Below, piece by piece: positions 9,555 to 17,744 of a stretch of 64,000 nt of DNA. Source of the DNA: Pedobacter frigiditerrae. Lineage in GTDB: Bacteria; Bacteroidota; Bacteroidia; Sphingobacteriales; Sphingobacteriaceae. The position numbers were made by a program, and so were the translations under genes. Position 1 is the first letter of the stretch; each line of letters starts with the position of its first letter. Under the pieces are notes generated by a model. It saw only the letters and a list, made by a program, of their open reading frames with translations. It had not been told where the DNA came from and did no database searches. The stretch covers positions 1,302,001-1,366,000 of the forward strand of contig NZ_JAVTSS010000001.1 in NCBI RefSeq assembly GCF_032678705.1, read 5' to 3'.

Positions 9555-11036
9555 ATGAAAAAGAGAAACTTGCTATTTGGAATTTTGATGATAGTCACAT
9601 CAATTTCTACTTATGCACAACAAGCAGCAAAAAGTAAAACCGATACCATCCCTTTAAAATATGGTGCACATAGAACTGGTAACCGAACCGATGCCGATAT
9701 GGAACGTTGGCGCAGTTATGGCCTTGGTCAGTTTATACACTGGGGCGTTTATGCTATTCCAGGTGGGCATTGGGAAAGCAAAAGTTATAACGGAGCGGCA
9801 GAATGGATTCGTTCGTGGTCTGGCCCATCAGCTCCTGCAAACTGGAGAACAACTTATGATAACCTTTACAAACAGTTTAATCCCACAGATTTTGATGCCA
9901 ACAAATGGGCGAAACAAGCAAAAGCCATGGGTGCAAAATATGTCATCTTTACCACCAAACATCATGATGGATTTTCTTTATGGCCTAGTAAATACACCGA
10001 TTATACCATCGCCAATACGCCTTATAAAAAAGACATCGTAAAACAAGTCGTAGATGCTTATGACGCCCAAGGAATTGATGTTTATTTATATTTTTCTATC
10101 ATCGATTGGAACCATAAAGGTTACCGCAGTGCGATACCAAAAACAGAAGCAGATAGCATTGCTTATGAAGATTTTAAGCAATTTACCAGAAATCAACTGA
10201 TAGAATTATTAAAAAACTATCCAAAAGCTAAAGGTTTATGGTTTGATGGTACTTGGGATGCCGCGTGGGTTAAACAAAGCAAATTTGCCGATGACTTAGA
10301 GAAGGAATTGAGGTCCTTACATCCTGGATTAATTATAGGAAGTCGATTTCGTGCTGATGAAAATGGGAAACGCCATTTTGATAGCAATGGTAAAATGATG
10401 GGCGACTATGAGCAAGGTTGGGAGCGTAAATTGCCAAGCAGTATTGAAGTGCTAAATGGCCGCGATTGGGATTGTGTAATGACTATTCCACCCAATCAAT
10501 GGGGATATAATTCGGATTGGAAATCATCATATATTAAAACAGCGAATGATTTAACTGATATGTTGTTGCATGCGGTATCCATGAACGGCAATTTGGTCGT
10601 TAACTTTGGTCCAGATGGTAAAGGGAATATCCGCTCAGAAGAAGCCAATACCGCTGCTAAACTTGGCGAGTGGAACAAATTAAATGGTGATGCAATTTAT
10701 GGAGTGAGGTATTCAGGCTTGCCAAAACCTGAATATGGTTATTATACCAAAAGAGACAACAAACTCTATCTTACGGTAATCAATAAACCAGTAAATAACG
10801 TATTAAGGCTTACTATTCCAAATAGTTACAAACAAAAACCAACTAAAGCATTCTTGTTAAATGGTAAAAATCAACTTCAAATCACAACTGTGGATATGGG
10901 AATGAGTGGAGATTCGAATGTCTATTTCGATATTCAGTTACCCACTAATTTAAATACAACTAGTCCTTTTGTAATTGCCATAGAATTGAATGAAACTAAA
11001 ACTAATGGCAAGTCTTTTGGTGATGCTAAAACCTAA
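9555..11036 (+). CDS. GH29 family alpha-L-fucosidase, exported
   Basis: Releases terminal alpha-L-fucose. Signal peptide about 1-21 (ISTYAQQ). Family hallmarks are GLGQFIHWGVYAIPGGHWES near residue 55, TKHHDGFSLWPSKYTDY near 133 and the nucleophile Asp231 in KGLWFDGTWD. The C-terminal part from about 390 looks like the usual beta-sandwich. The length is 493 residues. The acid/base residue is not conserved enough in this family for me to name it. It sits 46 bp after GH88 and 5 bp before the sulfatase, so it is part of the same transcription unit. It implies that the target glycan carries fucose. Confidence 0.94.
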   Translation: MKKRNLLFGILMIVTSISTYAQQAAKSKTDTIPLKYGAHRTGNRTDADMERWRSYGLGQFIHWGVYAIPGGHWESKSYNGAAEWIRSWSGPSAPANWRTTYDNLYKQFNPTDFDANKWAKQAKAMGAKYVIFTTKHHDGFSLWPSKYTDYTIANTPYKKDIVKQVVDAYDAQGIDVYLYFSIIDWNHKGYRSAIPKTEADSIAYEDFKQFTRNQLIELLKNYPKAKGLWFDGTWDAAWVKQSKFADDLEKELRSLHPGLIIGSRFRADENGKRHFDSNGKMMGDYEQGWERKLPSSIEVLNGRDWDCVMTIPPNQWGYNSDWKSSYIKTANDLTDMLLHAVSMNGNLVVNFGPDGKGNIRSEEANTAAKLGEWNKLNGDAIYGVRYSGLPKPEYGYYTKRDNKLYLTVINKPVNNVLRLTIPNSYKQKPTKAFLLNGKNQLQITTVDMGMSGDSNVYFDIQLPTNLNTTSPFVIAIELNETKTNGKSFGDAKT

Positions 11037-11041
11037 ATGAA

Positions 11042-12478
11042 ATGAAATACCTGGTCATCTTTTTATTCTTGTTTACGCAAGCCTCATTAGCCCAACGTTC
11101 GGCTACAAAACCTAATGTCATCATTATCAACATGGATGACATGGGTTATGGCGATACCGAGCCTTATGGAATGACAGGCATTGCTACACCAAATTTTAAT
11201 AAAATGGCACAAGAAGGAATGCGTTTAACTCATTTTAATGCGGCACAAGCAGTTTGTAGTCCATCAAGAGCGGCGCTGTTAACAGGAACATATCCAAATA
11301 GATTGGGCTTGGCTGGTGCGCTGATGCCTTGGGCGGAGATTGCATTGAATCCTGCTGAAGAAACCATTGCATCACTATTAAAAAAGAATGGTTACACTAC
11401 AGGTATGTTGGGTAAGTGGCATTTAGGTTCAAAAGCACCTTACTTTCCTATACATTATGGCTTCGATAGTTTTTATGGTATCCCGTATTCACATGACATG
11501 TGGCCGGTAGATTATGACGGAAATCCTGCTAAGGCTGGAACACCACAATTCAAATACCCTGTTTTACCAATATTAGAAGGAGATAAAACAATAGGCAATA
11601 TCCAGAATCTCGCAGAGCAGGGAGAGTTTGGTGGCAAGTTGACTAAGAGAGCCGTAGACTTTATTGCTAAAAATCAGCAAAAACCTTTCTTCCTTTATTT
11701 TGCACAACCTATGCCACATGTTCCTTTGGCAGCTTCTGCAAAGTTTAAGGGTAAAAGTGGTATAGGCTTATTTGGAGATGTAATCATGGAATTAGATTGG
11801 ACAATTGGCGAGATCATTAAAACGCTTGACCAATATAAACTATCAGAAAATACCATTTTAATTGTAACAAGTGATAATGGACCTTGGCTACGCTTCGGCA
11901 ATCATGCAGGTTCTTCAGGCGGATTTAGAGAGGGAAAAGGAACTACTTGGGAAGGCGGAACCCGCGTACCATGCTTTATTAGGTGGAAGGGTAAAGTGCA
12001 AGCAGGGAGCATTTTTAGCGGCTTGTTAACCAATATGGATATTTTACCTACCGTGATGAAATTAAGTGGTAGCACTTTGCCAAAAGAGCGAATAGATGGA
12101 ATAGATTTTAGCTCGGTTTTATTAGGGAAAACCATTAAAAGTCCCAGAGATGTTTTCTACTACTATTATGATACAAATAACCTCAAGGCTGTGCGTTATC
12201 AGAACTGGAAATTGGTATTGCCACATGCAACACAATCATACGTAGCAGGGGTGTTAGGAAAAGATGGTCAAAATGGAACAACACCGGTAATAAATGTACC
12301 AATGGCCTTATACGATTTAGCCCATGATCCAGGAGAAACTTACGACGTGCAGAATCAATATCCAGAAATGGTTAAAAAAATAATGGTTTACGTAGAACAA
12401 GCAAGAGCAGATTTAGGGGATGACCTGACAAAAAATAAAGGAGCCAATAGAAGAAAACCTGCCGTGGTTAACAAATAA
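11042..12478 (+). CDS. S1-type arylsulfatase/glycan sulfatase
   Basis: Removes sulfate esters from a glycan. Signal peptide about 1-17 (ASLAQ). Active-site motif CSPSRAALLTG has Cys72, which has to be converted to formylglycine by an anaerobic or FGE-type maturase that is not in this window. Metal-binding Asp32-Asp33 lie in NMDDMGYGD, the motif GMLGKWHLG gives Lys125 and His127, and SDNGPWLRFGNHAG supplies the second metal and substrate residues. The 478-residue length is typical. It starts 5 bp after the fucosidase. Whether it cuts a sugar O-sulfate or N-sulfate cannot be told from the sequence. Confidence 0.94.
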   Translation: MKYLVIFLFLFTQASLAQRSATKPNVIIINMDDMGYGDTEPYGMTGIATPNFNKMAQEGMRLTHFNAAQAVCSPSRAALLTGTYPNRLGLAGALMPWAEIALNPAEETIASLLKKNGYTTGMLGKWHLGSKAPYFPIHYGFDSFYGIPYSHDMWPVDYDGNPAKAGTPQFKYPVLPILEGDKTIGNIQNLAEQGEFGGKLTKRAVDFIAKNQQKPFFLYFAQPMPHVPLAASAKFKGKSGIGLFGDVIMELDWTIGEIIKTLDQYKLSENTILIVTSDNGPWLRFGNHAGSSGGFREGKGTTWEGGTRVPCFIRWKGKVQAGSIFSGLLTNMDILPTVMKLSGSTLPKERIDGIDFSSVLLGKTIKSPRDVFYYYYDTNNLKAVRYQNWKLVLPHATQSYVAGVLGKDGQNGTTPVINVPMALYDLAHDPGETYDVQNQYPEMVKKIMVYVEQARADLGDDLTKNKGANRRKPAVVNK

Positions 12479-12505
12479 AAAAAAAACAATTACTAAAAAC
12501 ACACA

Positions 12506-14569
12506 ATGAGCAACCCAAAAACTATTAAAATTATAATTTATACCATTTTATTTTTAAGCCTTAATCAATTTACCAAAGCACAAACTTCACGTATTGTATC
12601 CAATTTTAACACAGGGTGGATATTTAAAAAAACAAATGATACCACTGTTGGCAAAAAAGACTGGGAGAAAGTTACCTTGCCACATACTTGGAATGCAACG
12701 GATATGCAATTAACCAAGCAGTTTTATGAAGGTGAAGGGCAATATAAAAAGGAAATCACCTTTGGTAATGAATATAAAGACAAACGACTATTCCTGCGAT
12801 TTGAAGGCGTTGGACAAGTTGCCCAAGTGTATGTGAACGATAAATTGGTAGGCACGCACAAAGGTGGATACAGTGCTTTTTGTTTTGACATCACTTATGC
12901 CATTAAATTAGGTAGCCCAAATACCATTTTGGTAAAAGCCAATAACAAAGCAAGGAAAGACATTATACCTATCAATCATTTTCTTTTTGGGGTTTACGGA
13001 GGTATTTATAGACCTGTTAATTTAATTGTAACCAACAAAATCAACATTACCACAACAGATTATGCTTCTCCAGGAATTTATATTTCTCAAAAAAATGTAA
13101 GCACAACAAGTGCTGATTTAAGTCTTGCCGTTAAGTTGGAAAATAGCAGTGCTCAAGCAGAAGATATAGTGATAAACAGTACCATCTATGATAAATTTGG
13201 TAAAAGTATAGTAGAAAAAACAAGTTCGCACCACCTTACTACACAAGGCAGACAACAATTTGTTCAAGATATAAATATCTCTAATCCAACTCTTTGGGAT
13301 GGTTTTAATAATCCATACCTCTATAAAGTGGTCACAAAAATCTTAAAAGATAATATCGTGATAGATGAAGTAACTCAGCCTTTGGGTTTAAGGAAATTTG
13401 AACTGATTGCTGGAAAAGGAATGATGCTGAATGGCAAACCGTATAATATGTATGGTGTTGCCCGTCATCAAGACAGATGGGGTTATGGAAGTGCCTTAAG
13501 TAATGCACAACACAAAGAAGATTTAGATATTATTAAAGAAATGGGAGCCACTACCATCCGCTTTGCGCATTACCAGCAATCTGAATATTTGTACTCACAA
13601 TGTGATACCATGGGTTTTGTGATTTGGGCAGAAATCCCTTTTGTCAATACTTTTTCGGGCGAAGAAGGTGATAATGCCAAACAACAGTTGGAAGAGCTGG
13701 TTAAACAAAACTATAATCACCCTGCTATTTATGTATGGGGTTTACACAACGAGGTTTATGGAAAAACGCCTGCAGATTTTCCAGCTGTGCTTACACGTGA
13801 TTTAAATGATTTAGCTAAAACAATAGATCCCTATCGTTATACGGTATCGGTAAGTGGTTATGGAGAAATGGATAGACCAACCAATTTAAATGCAGACATC
13901 CAAGGTATGAATCGTTATTATGGTTGGTATGAAGGTAAAATAGGAGACATTGAGAAATGGGCAAATGGCCTAACGCAAAAATACCCTAACAATTTAATGA
14001 TGTTGGCAGAATATGGTGCTGATGCCAATGTTTTGCAACAACAAGAACAAGCAACATTAAAAGAAAGTTGGAATTATACCTTGCCTCAATACCCAGAAAA
14101 CTTTGCGACTAAAACCCATGAAATGCAATGGCCAGTCATCGCTAAACATCCTATCATTAGTGCTTCTTATATTTGGAATACATTCGATTTTGCTACACCA
14201 ATGTGGAACAGGGGAAGTATGCCAGCTCGTAACATGAAAGGTTTGGTAACGTTTGATAGAAAGCTCAAAAAGGATGGTTTTTACTGGTATAAAGCAAATT
14301 GGAGCAAGGAACCGGTTTTGTATTTAACCGAACGTAGGACTACAGAAAGAGTAAATGCCATTACACCAGTAACTGTTTACTCAAATGTTGGAGAACCAAT
14401 TCTTTACTTAAATGGCAAAAAAGTAACAACAAAACCTTTGGTAAAAGATGTTCCTGTACATTATGTATTTGAAAATATCCAGCTTAAAAAAGGAAAAAAT
14501 ACACTTAAAGTGATATCAAGCCAAAACAAGCAAGAATATAGTGATACGATTACTTGGAATTTGAAGTGA
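12506..14569 (+). CDS. GH2 family beta-glycosidase (galactosidase/glucuronidase type)
   Basis: Retaining exo-beta-glycosidase. An N-terminal signal peptide ends near residue 26 (FTKAQ). The sugar-binding jelly roll (DWEKVTLPHTWNATDM onward) is followed by an Ig-like domain from about 185 and the TIM barrel from about 300. The likely acid/base is Glu416 in WGLHNEVYG and the nucleophile Glu502 in MMLAEYGADA. At 687 residues it is much shorter than LacZ and lacks its C-terminal domains. Beta-galactosidase is the default reading, but beta-glucuronidase is equally possible and would fit a uronate-containing glycan. Last enzyme of the locus; no clear terminator follows. Confidence 0.88.
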   Translation: MSNPKTIKIIIYTILFLSLNQFTKAQTSRIVSNFNTGWIFKKTNDTTVGKKDWEKVTLPHTWNATDMQLTKQFYEGEGQYKKEITFGNEYKDKRLFLRFEGVGQVAQVYVNDKLVGTHKGGYSAFCFDITYAIKLGSPNTILVKANNKARKDIIPINHFLFGVYGGIYRPVNLIVTNKINITTTDYASPGIYISQKNVSTTSADLSLAVKLENSSAQAEDIVINSTIYDKFGKSIVEKTSSHHLTTQGRQQFVQDINISNPTLWDGFNNPYLYKVVTKILKDNIVIDEVTQPLGLRKFELIAGKGMMLNGKPYNMYGVARHQDRWGYGSALSNAQHKEDLDIIKEMGATTIRFAHYQQSEYLYSQCDTMGFVIWAEIPFVNTFSGEEGDNAKQQLEELVKQNYNHPAIYVWGLHNEVYGKTPADFPAVLTRDLNDLAKTIDPYRYTVSVSGYGEMDRPTNLNADIQGMNRYYGWYEGKIGDIEKWANGLTQKYPNNLMMLAEYGADANVLQQQEQATLKESWNYTLPQYPENFATKTHEMQWPVIAKHPIISASYIWNTFDFATPMWNRGSMPARNMKGLVTFDRKLKKDGFYWYKANWSKEPVLYLTERRTTERVNAITPVTVYSNVGEPILYLNGKKVTTKPLVKDVPVHYVFENIQLKKGKNTLKVISSQNKQEYSDTITWNLK

Positions 14570-14681
14570 TTAGAGGTAAGGTGTTGAGATGGTGTATCTC
14601 CTCGCTACTGAAGAAGTCGCGACAGGTGCGCTGCATTGGATATGAAGTTAAAGAACCAAAAATTATTATGATATTCGCAAC

Positions 14682-15179
14682 ATGAAGAATAAAGCAATTT
14701 TTTTAGATAGAGACGGCGTTTTAAACCACGAAATCAATGATTATATATGCCGTAAAGAAGACTTTGAAGTATTGGAATATCAGATACCACCATTAAAAAA
14801 GTTCTATGACGATGGTTATTTATTAATCGTAATTACCAATCAAGGCGGCATTGCTTTAAAAAGATATACAGAAGAAGGTTTAGCAGAAATGCATCAAATC
14901 TTATTCGATACTTATAAAAAACAAGGCGTAGAATTTATCGATGCTTATCATTGTCCACACCACCCAACCGTAAACGACCCTTGTTTATGTAGAAAGCCTG
15001 GTTCAAGTATGCTATTAGATGCGATTGCTAAATATGATATTGATCCAGCTTTATCTGTCATGATTGGCGATAAACCTAGGGATGTAGAAGCCGCTAACGG
15101 AGCAGGAGTGAAGGGGATATTAATTGAGCCAGATGAACAGATCAATTACGATCAAGTGAAAGCTGTTTTGTTGAGTTAG
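14682..15179 (+). CDS. HAD-IIIA phosphatase, GmhB-like (heptose-bisphosphate/histidinol-phosphate type)
   Basis: Cytoplasmic HAD phosphatase. The catalytic Asp9 and Asp11 are in FLDRDGVLN, Thr/Asn of motif II in VITNQGG, and the acidic motif IV in IGDKPRDVEAA. The zinc loop typical of GmhB is present (CPHHPTVNDPCLCRKP, with one Cys-His-His group and two later Cys). At 165 residues it matches the GmhB size. In Gram-negatives GmhB removes the 7-phosphate from heptose 1,7-bisphosphate for LPS core synthesis; no other heptose genes are nearby, so substrate assignment is by family only. It lies 112 bp after the PUL and is probably not part of it. Confidence 0.85.
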   Translation: MKNKAIFLDRDGVLNHEINDYICRKEDFEVLEYQIPPLKKFYDDGYLLIVITNQGGIALKRYTEEGLAEMHQILFDTYKKQGVEFIDAYHCPHHPTVNDPCLCRKPGSSMLLDAIAKYDIDPALSVMIGDKPRDVEAANGAGVKGILIEPDEQINYDQVKAVLLS

Positions 15180-15180
15180 G

Positions 15181-15335
15181 CTTCTCGTCATTTCGACGAT
15201 AGGAGAGATCTATGAGTTTGTTCCTTCTTGGCAGATATATCCTCGCTGCTTGCTTGCCGGACAGGCTAGCGCTGAGTTCAATATAACGACAAGATGTTAT
15301 CCGAATTATGTTCTATCGAGACGATGACATGCCCA
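15181..15335. repeat. Degenerate palindromic intergenic repeat
   Basis: The stretch starts with TCGTCATTTCGACGATAGG, which resembles the CGTCATTTCGA hairpin unit of the array at 23732, and contains GCTTGCCGGACAGGCTAGC, a decayed relative of the CCTGCC/GGCAGG palindrome seen at 56142. No gene is visible. It looks like worn remains of two repeat families. Confidence 0.5.
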
Positions 15336-15857
15336 CTAATTGGCAAATGGATCTGGTGCTTTTTTAGCGGCATATAATTGCTTTAATAAGATGAAGGCTT
15401 TTTTCAGTCGCTCATAATTCAATGGATCAGTTCGGAGATAAGGCAATGTAAATCCAGATGTTGTGGTATCCGTTACCTTACCATTTATTCGTTGTTTAGT
15501 AATAGAGGTTTCTCCAACAAATTTCAAGTTTACCATTCCTACAGCATCTTTATAAGTATCGCTTATTAAGAGGACATCCGAAATGTGGGTTGGGTCGAAT
15601 ATATATTGTAGTTCATCACTTGTGCCATCAGAGAATTTTCGGTTATACGATAAGATCACTTTATCCTTATTGCTGCCATCTATTCCGAGGCCTAAGCCAC
15701 TTAACACATAGGTAAACTGATCATTGTAAGTTCTTTTCAAGTCTTCTGTCTCTTTTAACTTCTTATCAATGTAATTGATGGTCTCATTTAAAGTTAATTG
15801 AGCAGAGCTTGTTATTGATACCAGCAATAATATAGAGAGGATTAATTTTGCTTTCAT
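15336..15857 (-). CDS. Exported protein of unknown function
   Basis: 173 residues with a clear signal peptide (residues 1 to about 19, ending SSAQL), so it is periplasmic or surface exposed. After a helical stretch (LNETINYIDKKLKETEDLKR) the pattern suggests a small alpha/beta fold with several beta strands. No lipobox, no transmembrane helix and no Cys beyond the signal region. I recognise no family. It is a single gene flanked by repeats and by the terminator at 16021, with no neighbour that suggests a role. Confidence 0.75.
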   Translation of the reverse strand: MKAKLILSILLLVSITSSAQLTLNETINYIDKKLKETEDLKRTYNDQFTYVLSGLGLGIDGSNKDKVILSYNRKFSDGTSDELQYIFDPTHISDVLLISDTYKDAVGMVNLKFVGETSITKQRINGKVTDTTTSGFTLPYLRTDPLNYERLKKAFILLKQLYAAKKAPDPFAN

Positions 15858-16020
15858 GATAAGGATTTTGATGAAGTAAATATAAAGAATGGAGGGTTTT
15901 TATCAATACCTAAATATGAGTATTTATAGGGATAAAGAAAGGAAGAAAGAACAAGGATATTTACGCATTAAAGCCTATGTTTCTGTAAGGTTAACACCTT
16001 AAACAGTAAAGTCAAAAATG

Positions 16021-16050
16021 AAAAAAGCCCCGAAATATTCGGGGCTTTTA
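16021..16050. terminator. Bidirectional intrinsic terminator
   Basis: The stem AAAGCCCCGAA/TTCGGGGCTTT has A-runs before it and T-runs after it, so it can work in both directions. On the minus strand it ends the transaldolase gene (stop at 16097); on the plus strand nothing obvious reads into it. Confidence 0.85.
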
Positions 16051-16096
16051 AATATGTTTTATAATTGCCCTTCGACGAGCTCAAGATAACAATCAG

Positions 16097-16756
16097 TTAT
16101 TTTCCGCTTGCTTTAGCGTGATCTGCTAAGAAAGTAGCTAAACCGCTATCAGTTAAAGGGTGTTTTAATAAAGCAGTAATTGCAGCTAAAGGCGCTGTAA
16201 TTACATCAGCACCTAATTTAGCACAAGCTACAATATGTAATGGTCCGCGGATAGATGCAGCTAAAATTTGAGTAGGGTAGCCGTAGTTATCAAATATTAA
16301 ACGGATGTCTTCAATTAAAGTTAAGCCATCAGTTGAAATATCATCTAAACGACCTAAGAATGGAGAAACATAAGTTGCGCCAGCTTTAGCAGCTAATAAC
16401 GCCTGACCAGCAGAGAAAATCAACGTACAGTTTGTTTTAATGCCTTTGTTGGTGAAATATTTAATGGCTTTAACACCATCTTTAATCATCGGAACTTTAA
16501 CAACGATTTTAGGATTTAAAGCAGCTAAAGCTTCCCCTTCCTTAATGATACCTTCGTAATCAGTAGCAATTACTTCAGCACTAACATTATCATCAACAAT
16601 ATCACAAATTGCTTTATAATGAGCAATTACATTTGCATCTCCAGTAATACCTTCCTTAGCCATTAAGCTAGGATTAGTAGTTACACCATCTAAAACGCCT
16701 AAATCTTGTGCTTCTCTAATGTTGTCAAGATTTGCAGTATCAATAAAAAATTTCAT
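16097..16756 (-). CDS. Transaldolase / fructose-6-phosphate aldolase family (FSA/TalC-like)
   Basis: Schiff-base aldolase of the pentose phosphate pathway. It begins [10 protein letters not shown] and carries GVTTNPSL near 24-31, the catalytic Lys87 in IVVKVPM, then [14 protein letters not shown] and the C-terminal phosphate-site region. At 219 residues it is the short decameric FSA/TalC type rather than the 320-residue TalB type. In Bacteroidota this short form usually acts as the housekeeping transaldolase; whether this copy acts as transaldolase or as aldolase cannot be decided by eye. The SRP RNA gene lies 85 bp upstream on the same strand, so read-through from that strong promoter is possible. 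Confidence 0.92.
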   Translation of the reverse strand: MKFFIDTANLDNIREAQDLGVLDGVTTNPSLMAKEGITGDANVIAHYKAICDIVDDNVSAEVIATDYEGIIKEGEALAALNPKIVVKVPMIKDGVKAIKYFTNKGIKTNCTLIFSAGQALLAAKAGATYVSPFLGRLDDISTDGLTLIEDIRLIFDNYGYPTQILAASIRGPLHIVACAKLGADVITAPLAAITALLKHPLTDSGLATFLADHAKASGK

Positions 16757-16840
16757 AATTTAATAGTATTTATAAGAATATGGTTCGGTTCAGAAGAAAC
16801 CCTGATTAGTAAAATAGCCCGTTCAGGGGTAAGAGAAAAA

Positions 16841-16941
16841 AAATGGGCAAGCAACTTTTATCGCACCGCTACAACCTTCTACCCTTGCTTCGTTCCCGCC
16901 CTGGGGGAGTTCAAAGGGAGCTGATCGTAAAAGACTTGCCC
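16841..16941 (-). ncRNA. ffs: Small signal recognition particle RNA (4.5S type)
   Basis: On the minus strand the 5' end GGGCAAGTC pairs with the 3' end GCTTGCCC, and the following UUUUA pairs with UAAAA, giving one long rod. The apical part has the SRP core: CCCAGG on one arm, a GGGAA-type loop, and CGAAGCAAGGG on the other arm, matching the bacterial CAGG/GAAGCA asymmetric loops that bind Ffh. Total length is about 97 nt plus a U-run (16831-16844 region), close to the small bacterial form. A good promoter stands directly upstream. The short open frame crossing it on the other strand is not a gene. Confidence 0.9.
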
Positions 16942-16945
16942 GGCA

Positions 16946-16977
16946 CAAAGGTAGAAAAAGGAAGCGTTTTACAAAAA
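16946..16977 (-). promoter_or_regulatory. Bacteroidota-type promoter of the SRP RNA
   Basis: On the minus strand TACCTTTG (16946-16953) matches the TAnnTTTG -7 box, and a TTTTTG -33 element (16972-16977) lies 18 bp upstream. The predicted start falls on the first G of the RNA at about 16941, as expected for the primary sigma factor of this phylum. Confidence 0.85.
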
Positions 16978-16979
16978 GA

Positions 16980-17269
16980 AAAATGCGATTTTTTGAGATT
17001 AAACTTATGTGTTTGATTGATAGTTGATTATATTTAAGATTGTTGTATTGATATATTGTTTTATTGTTGGATTATTAGATTGTTGAATTGTTTTATTGTT
17101 GAATTGCAAGTTAGCTAATAGAGATTCGTCATTGCGAGAGCCTGCTCCGATTCTTCGGAGGTCGATTTTTCATCGCCCGAACCAATCTCTCCTTTTAATG
17201 GGGCAATGCTAAGATTGTTTTATTGTTGAATTGCTTGCTAAATAGATAGGATTAGAAAAACAATGGCAG
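16980..17269. other. Intergenic: low-complexity TTGTTGAATTG text and a worn repeat
   Basis: No gene is visible here. 17037-17118 is AT-rich text built on repeats of TTGTTTTATTGTTGAATTG, of the kind seen again near 29655. At 17128-17196 there is a degenerate copy of the GTCATTGCGAG type intergenic element, with a small TCCGATTCTTCGGAGG hairpin. Confidence 0.5.
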
Positions 17270-17480
17270 GATATTTCGGTTATTTCAGCCCTTCTTTTCA
17301 TTCCAAGCCTCGGCTCGTACCTCACCTTCGGGCTTTCCATTACTCCCGATAGCTATCGGGAAAGGTTTATATCATTAAGGCAGTGGTTCTTTTGGTAGTT
17401 TGCAACCCACCATAGTAGCACAGGCTAGTGTTCGTAAACCGGATTGAAATGGCATCCTTTTGCTCGTTTTTCTCGAGTAA
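17270..17480. repeat. Dispersed intergenic repeat, copy 1, with palindrome TCCCGATAGCTATCGGGA
   Basis: The block contains TTTCAGCCCTTCTTTTCATTC, TCACCTTCGGGCTTTCCATT, the perfect palindrome at 17344-17361, GGTTTATATCATTA and the core ACCATAGTAGCACAGGCTAG. Parts of the same text occur at 24536, 38560 and 59015. In this copy the CTACTATGG core points the other way relative to the copies at 38560 and 59015. No coding capacity is seen. 17480-17740 is AT-rich upstream sequence of gltB, including TATCTTAG at 17707-17714 as a weak -7 candidate. Confidence 0.6.
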
Positions 17481-17744
17481 AAGATAAAATGTAAAGCCGG
17501 ATTACAATTAATTACAGCACTGAAAAACCTTTCCTAAGTCTTAAATTTCAATTTCTTATGCAAGAATAGTATTTTTTGGCTTTAACAATATTGCAAATGA
17601 TATCGTTAACAATTATGAAATTGATAATTAATAGTCAAAATAATAGATAATATATGAATGTATCTCAAAAATATTACCGATTATGTAATTTGTCATAAAA
17701 AATCAGTATCTTAGTGTTTCCTATACACTAACTAGCAAACCACA

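Noticed and set aside
16706..16924. Open frame of 72 codons on the plus strand
   Set aside because: It runs antisense across the transaldolase start and the SRP RNA.
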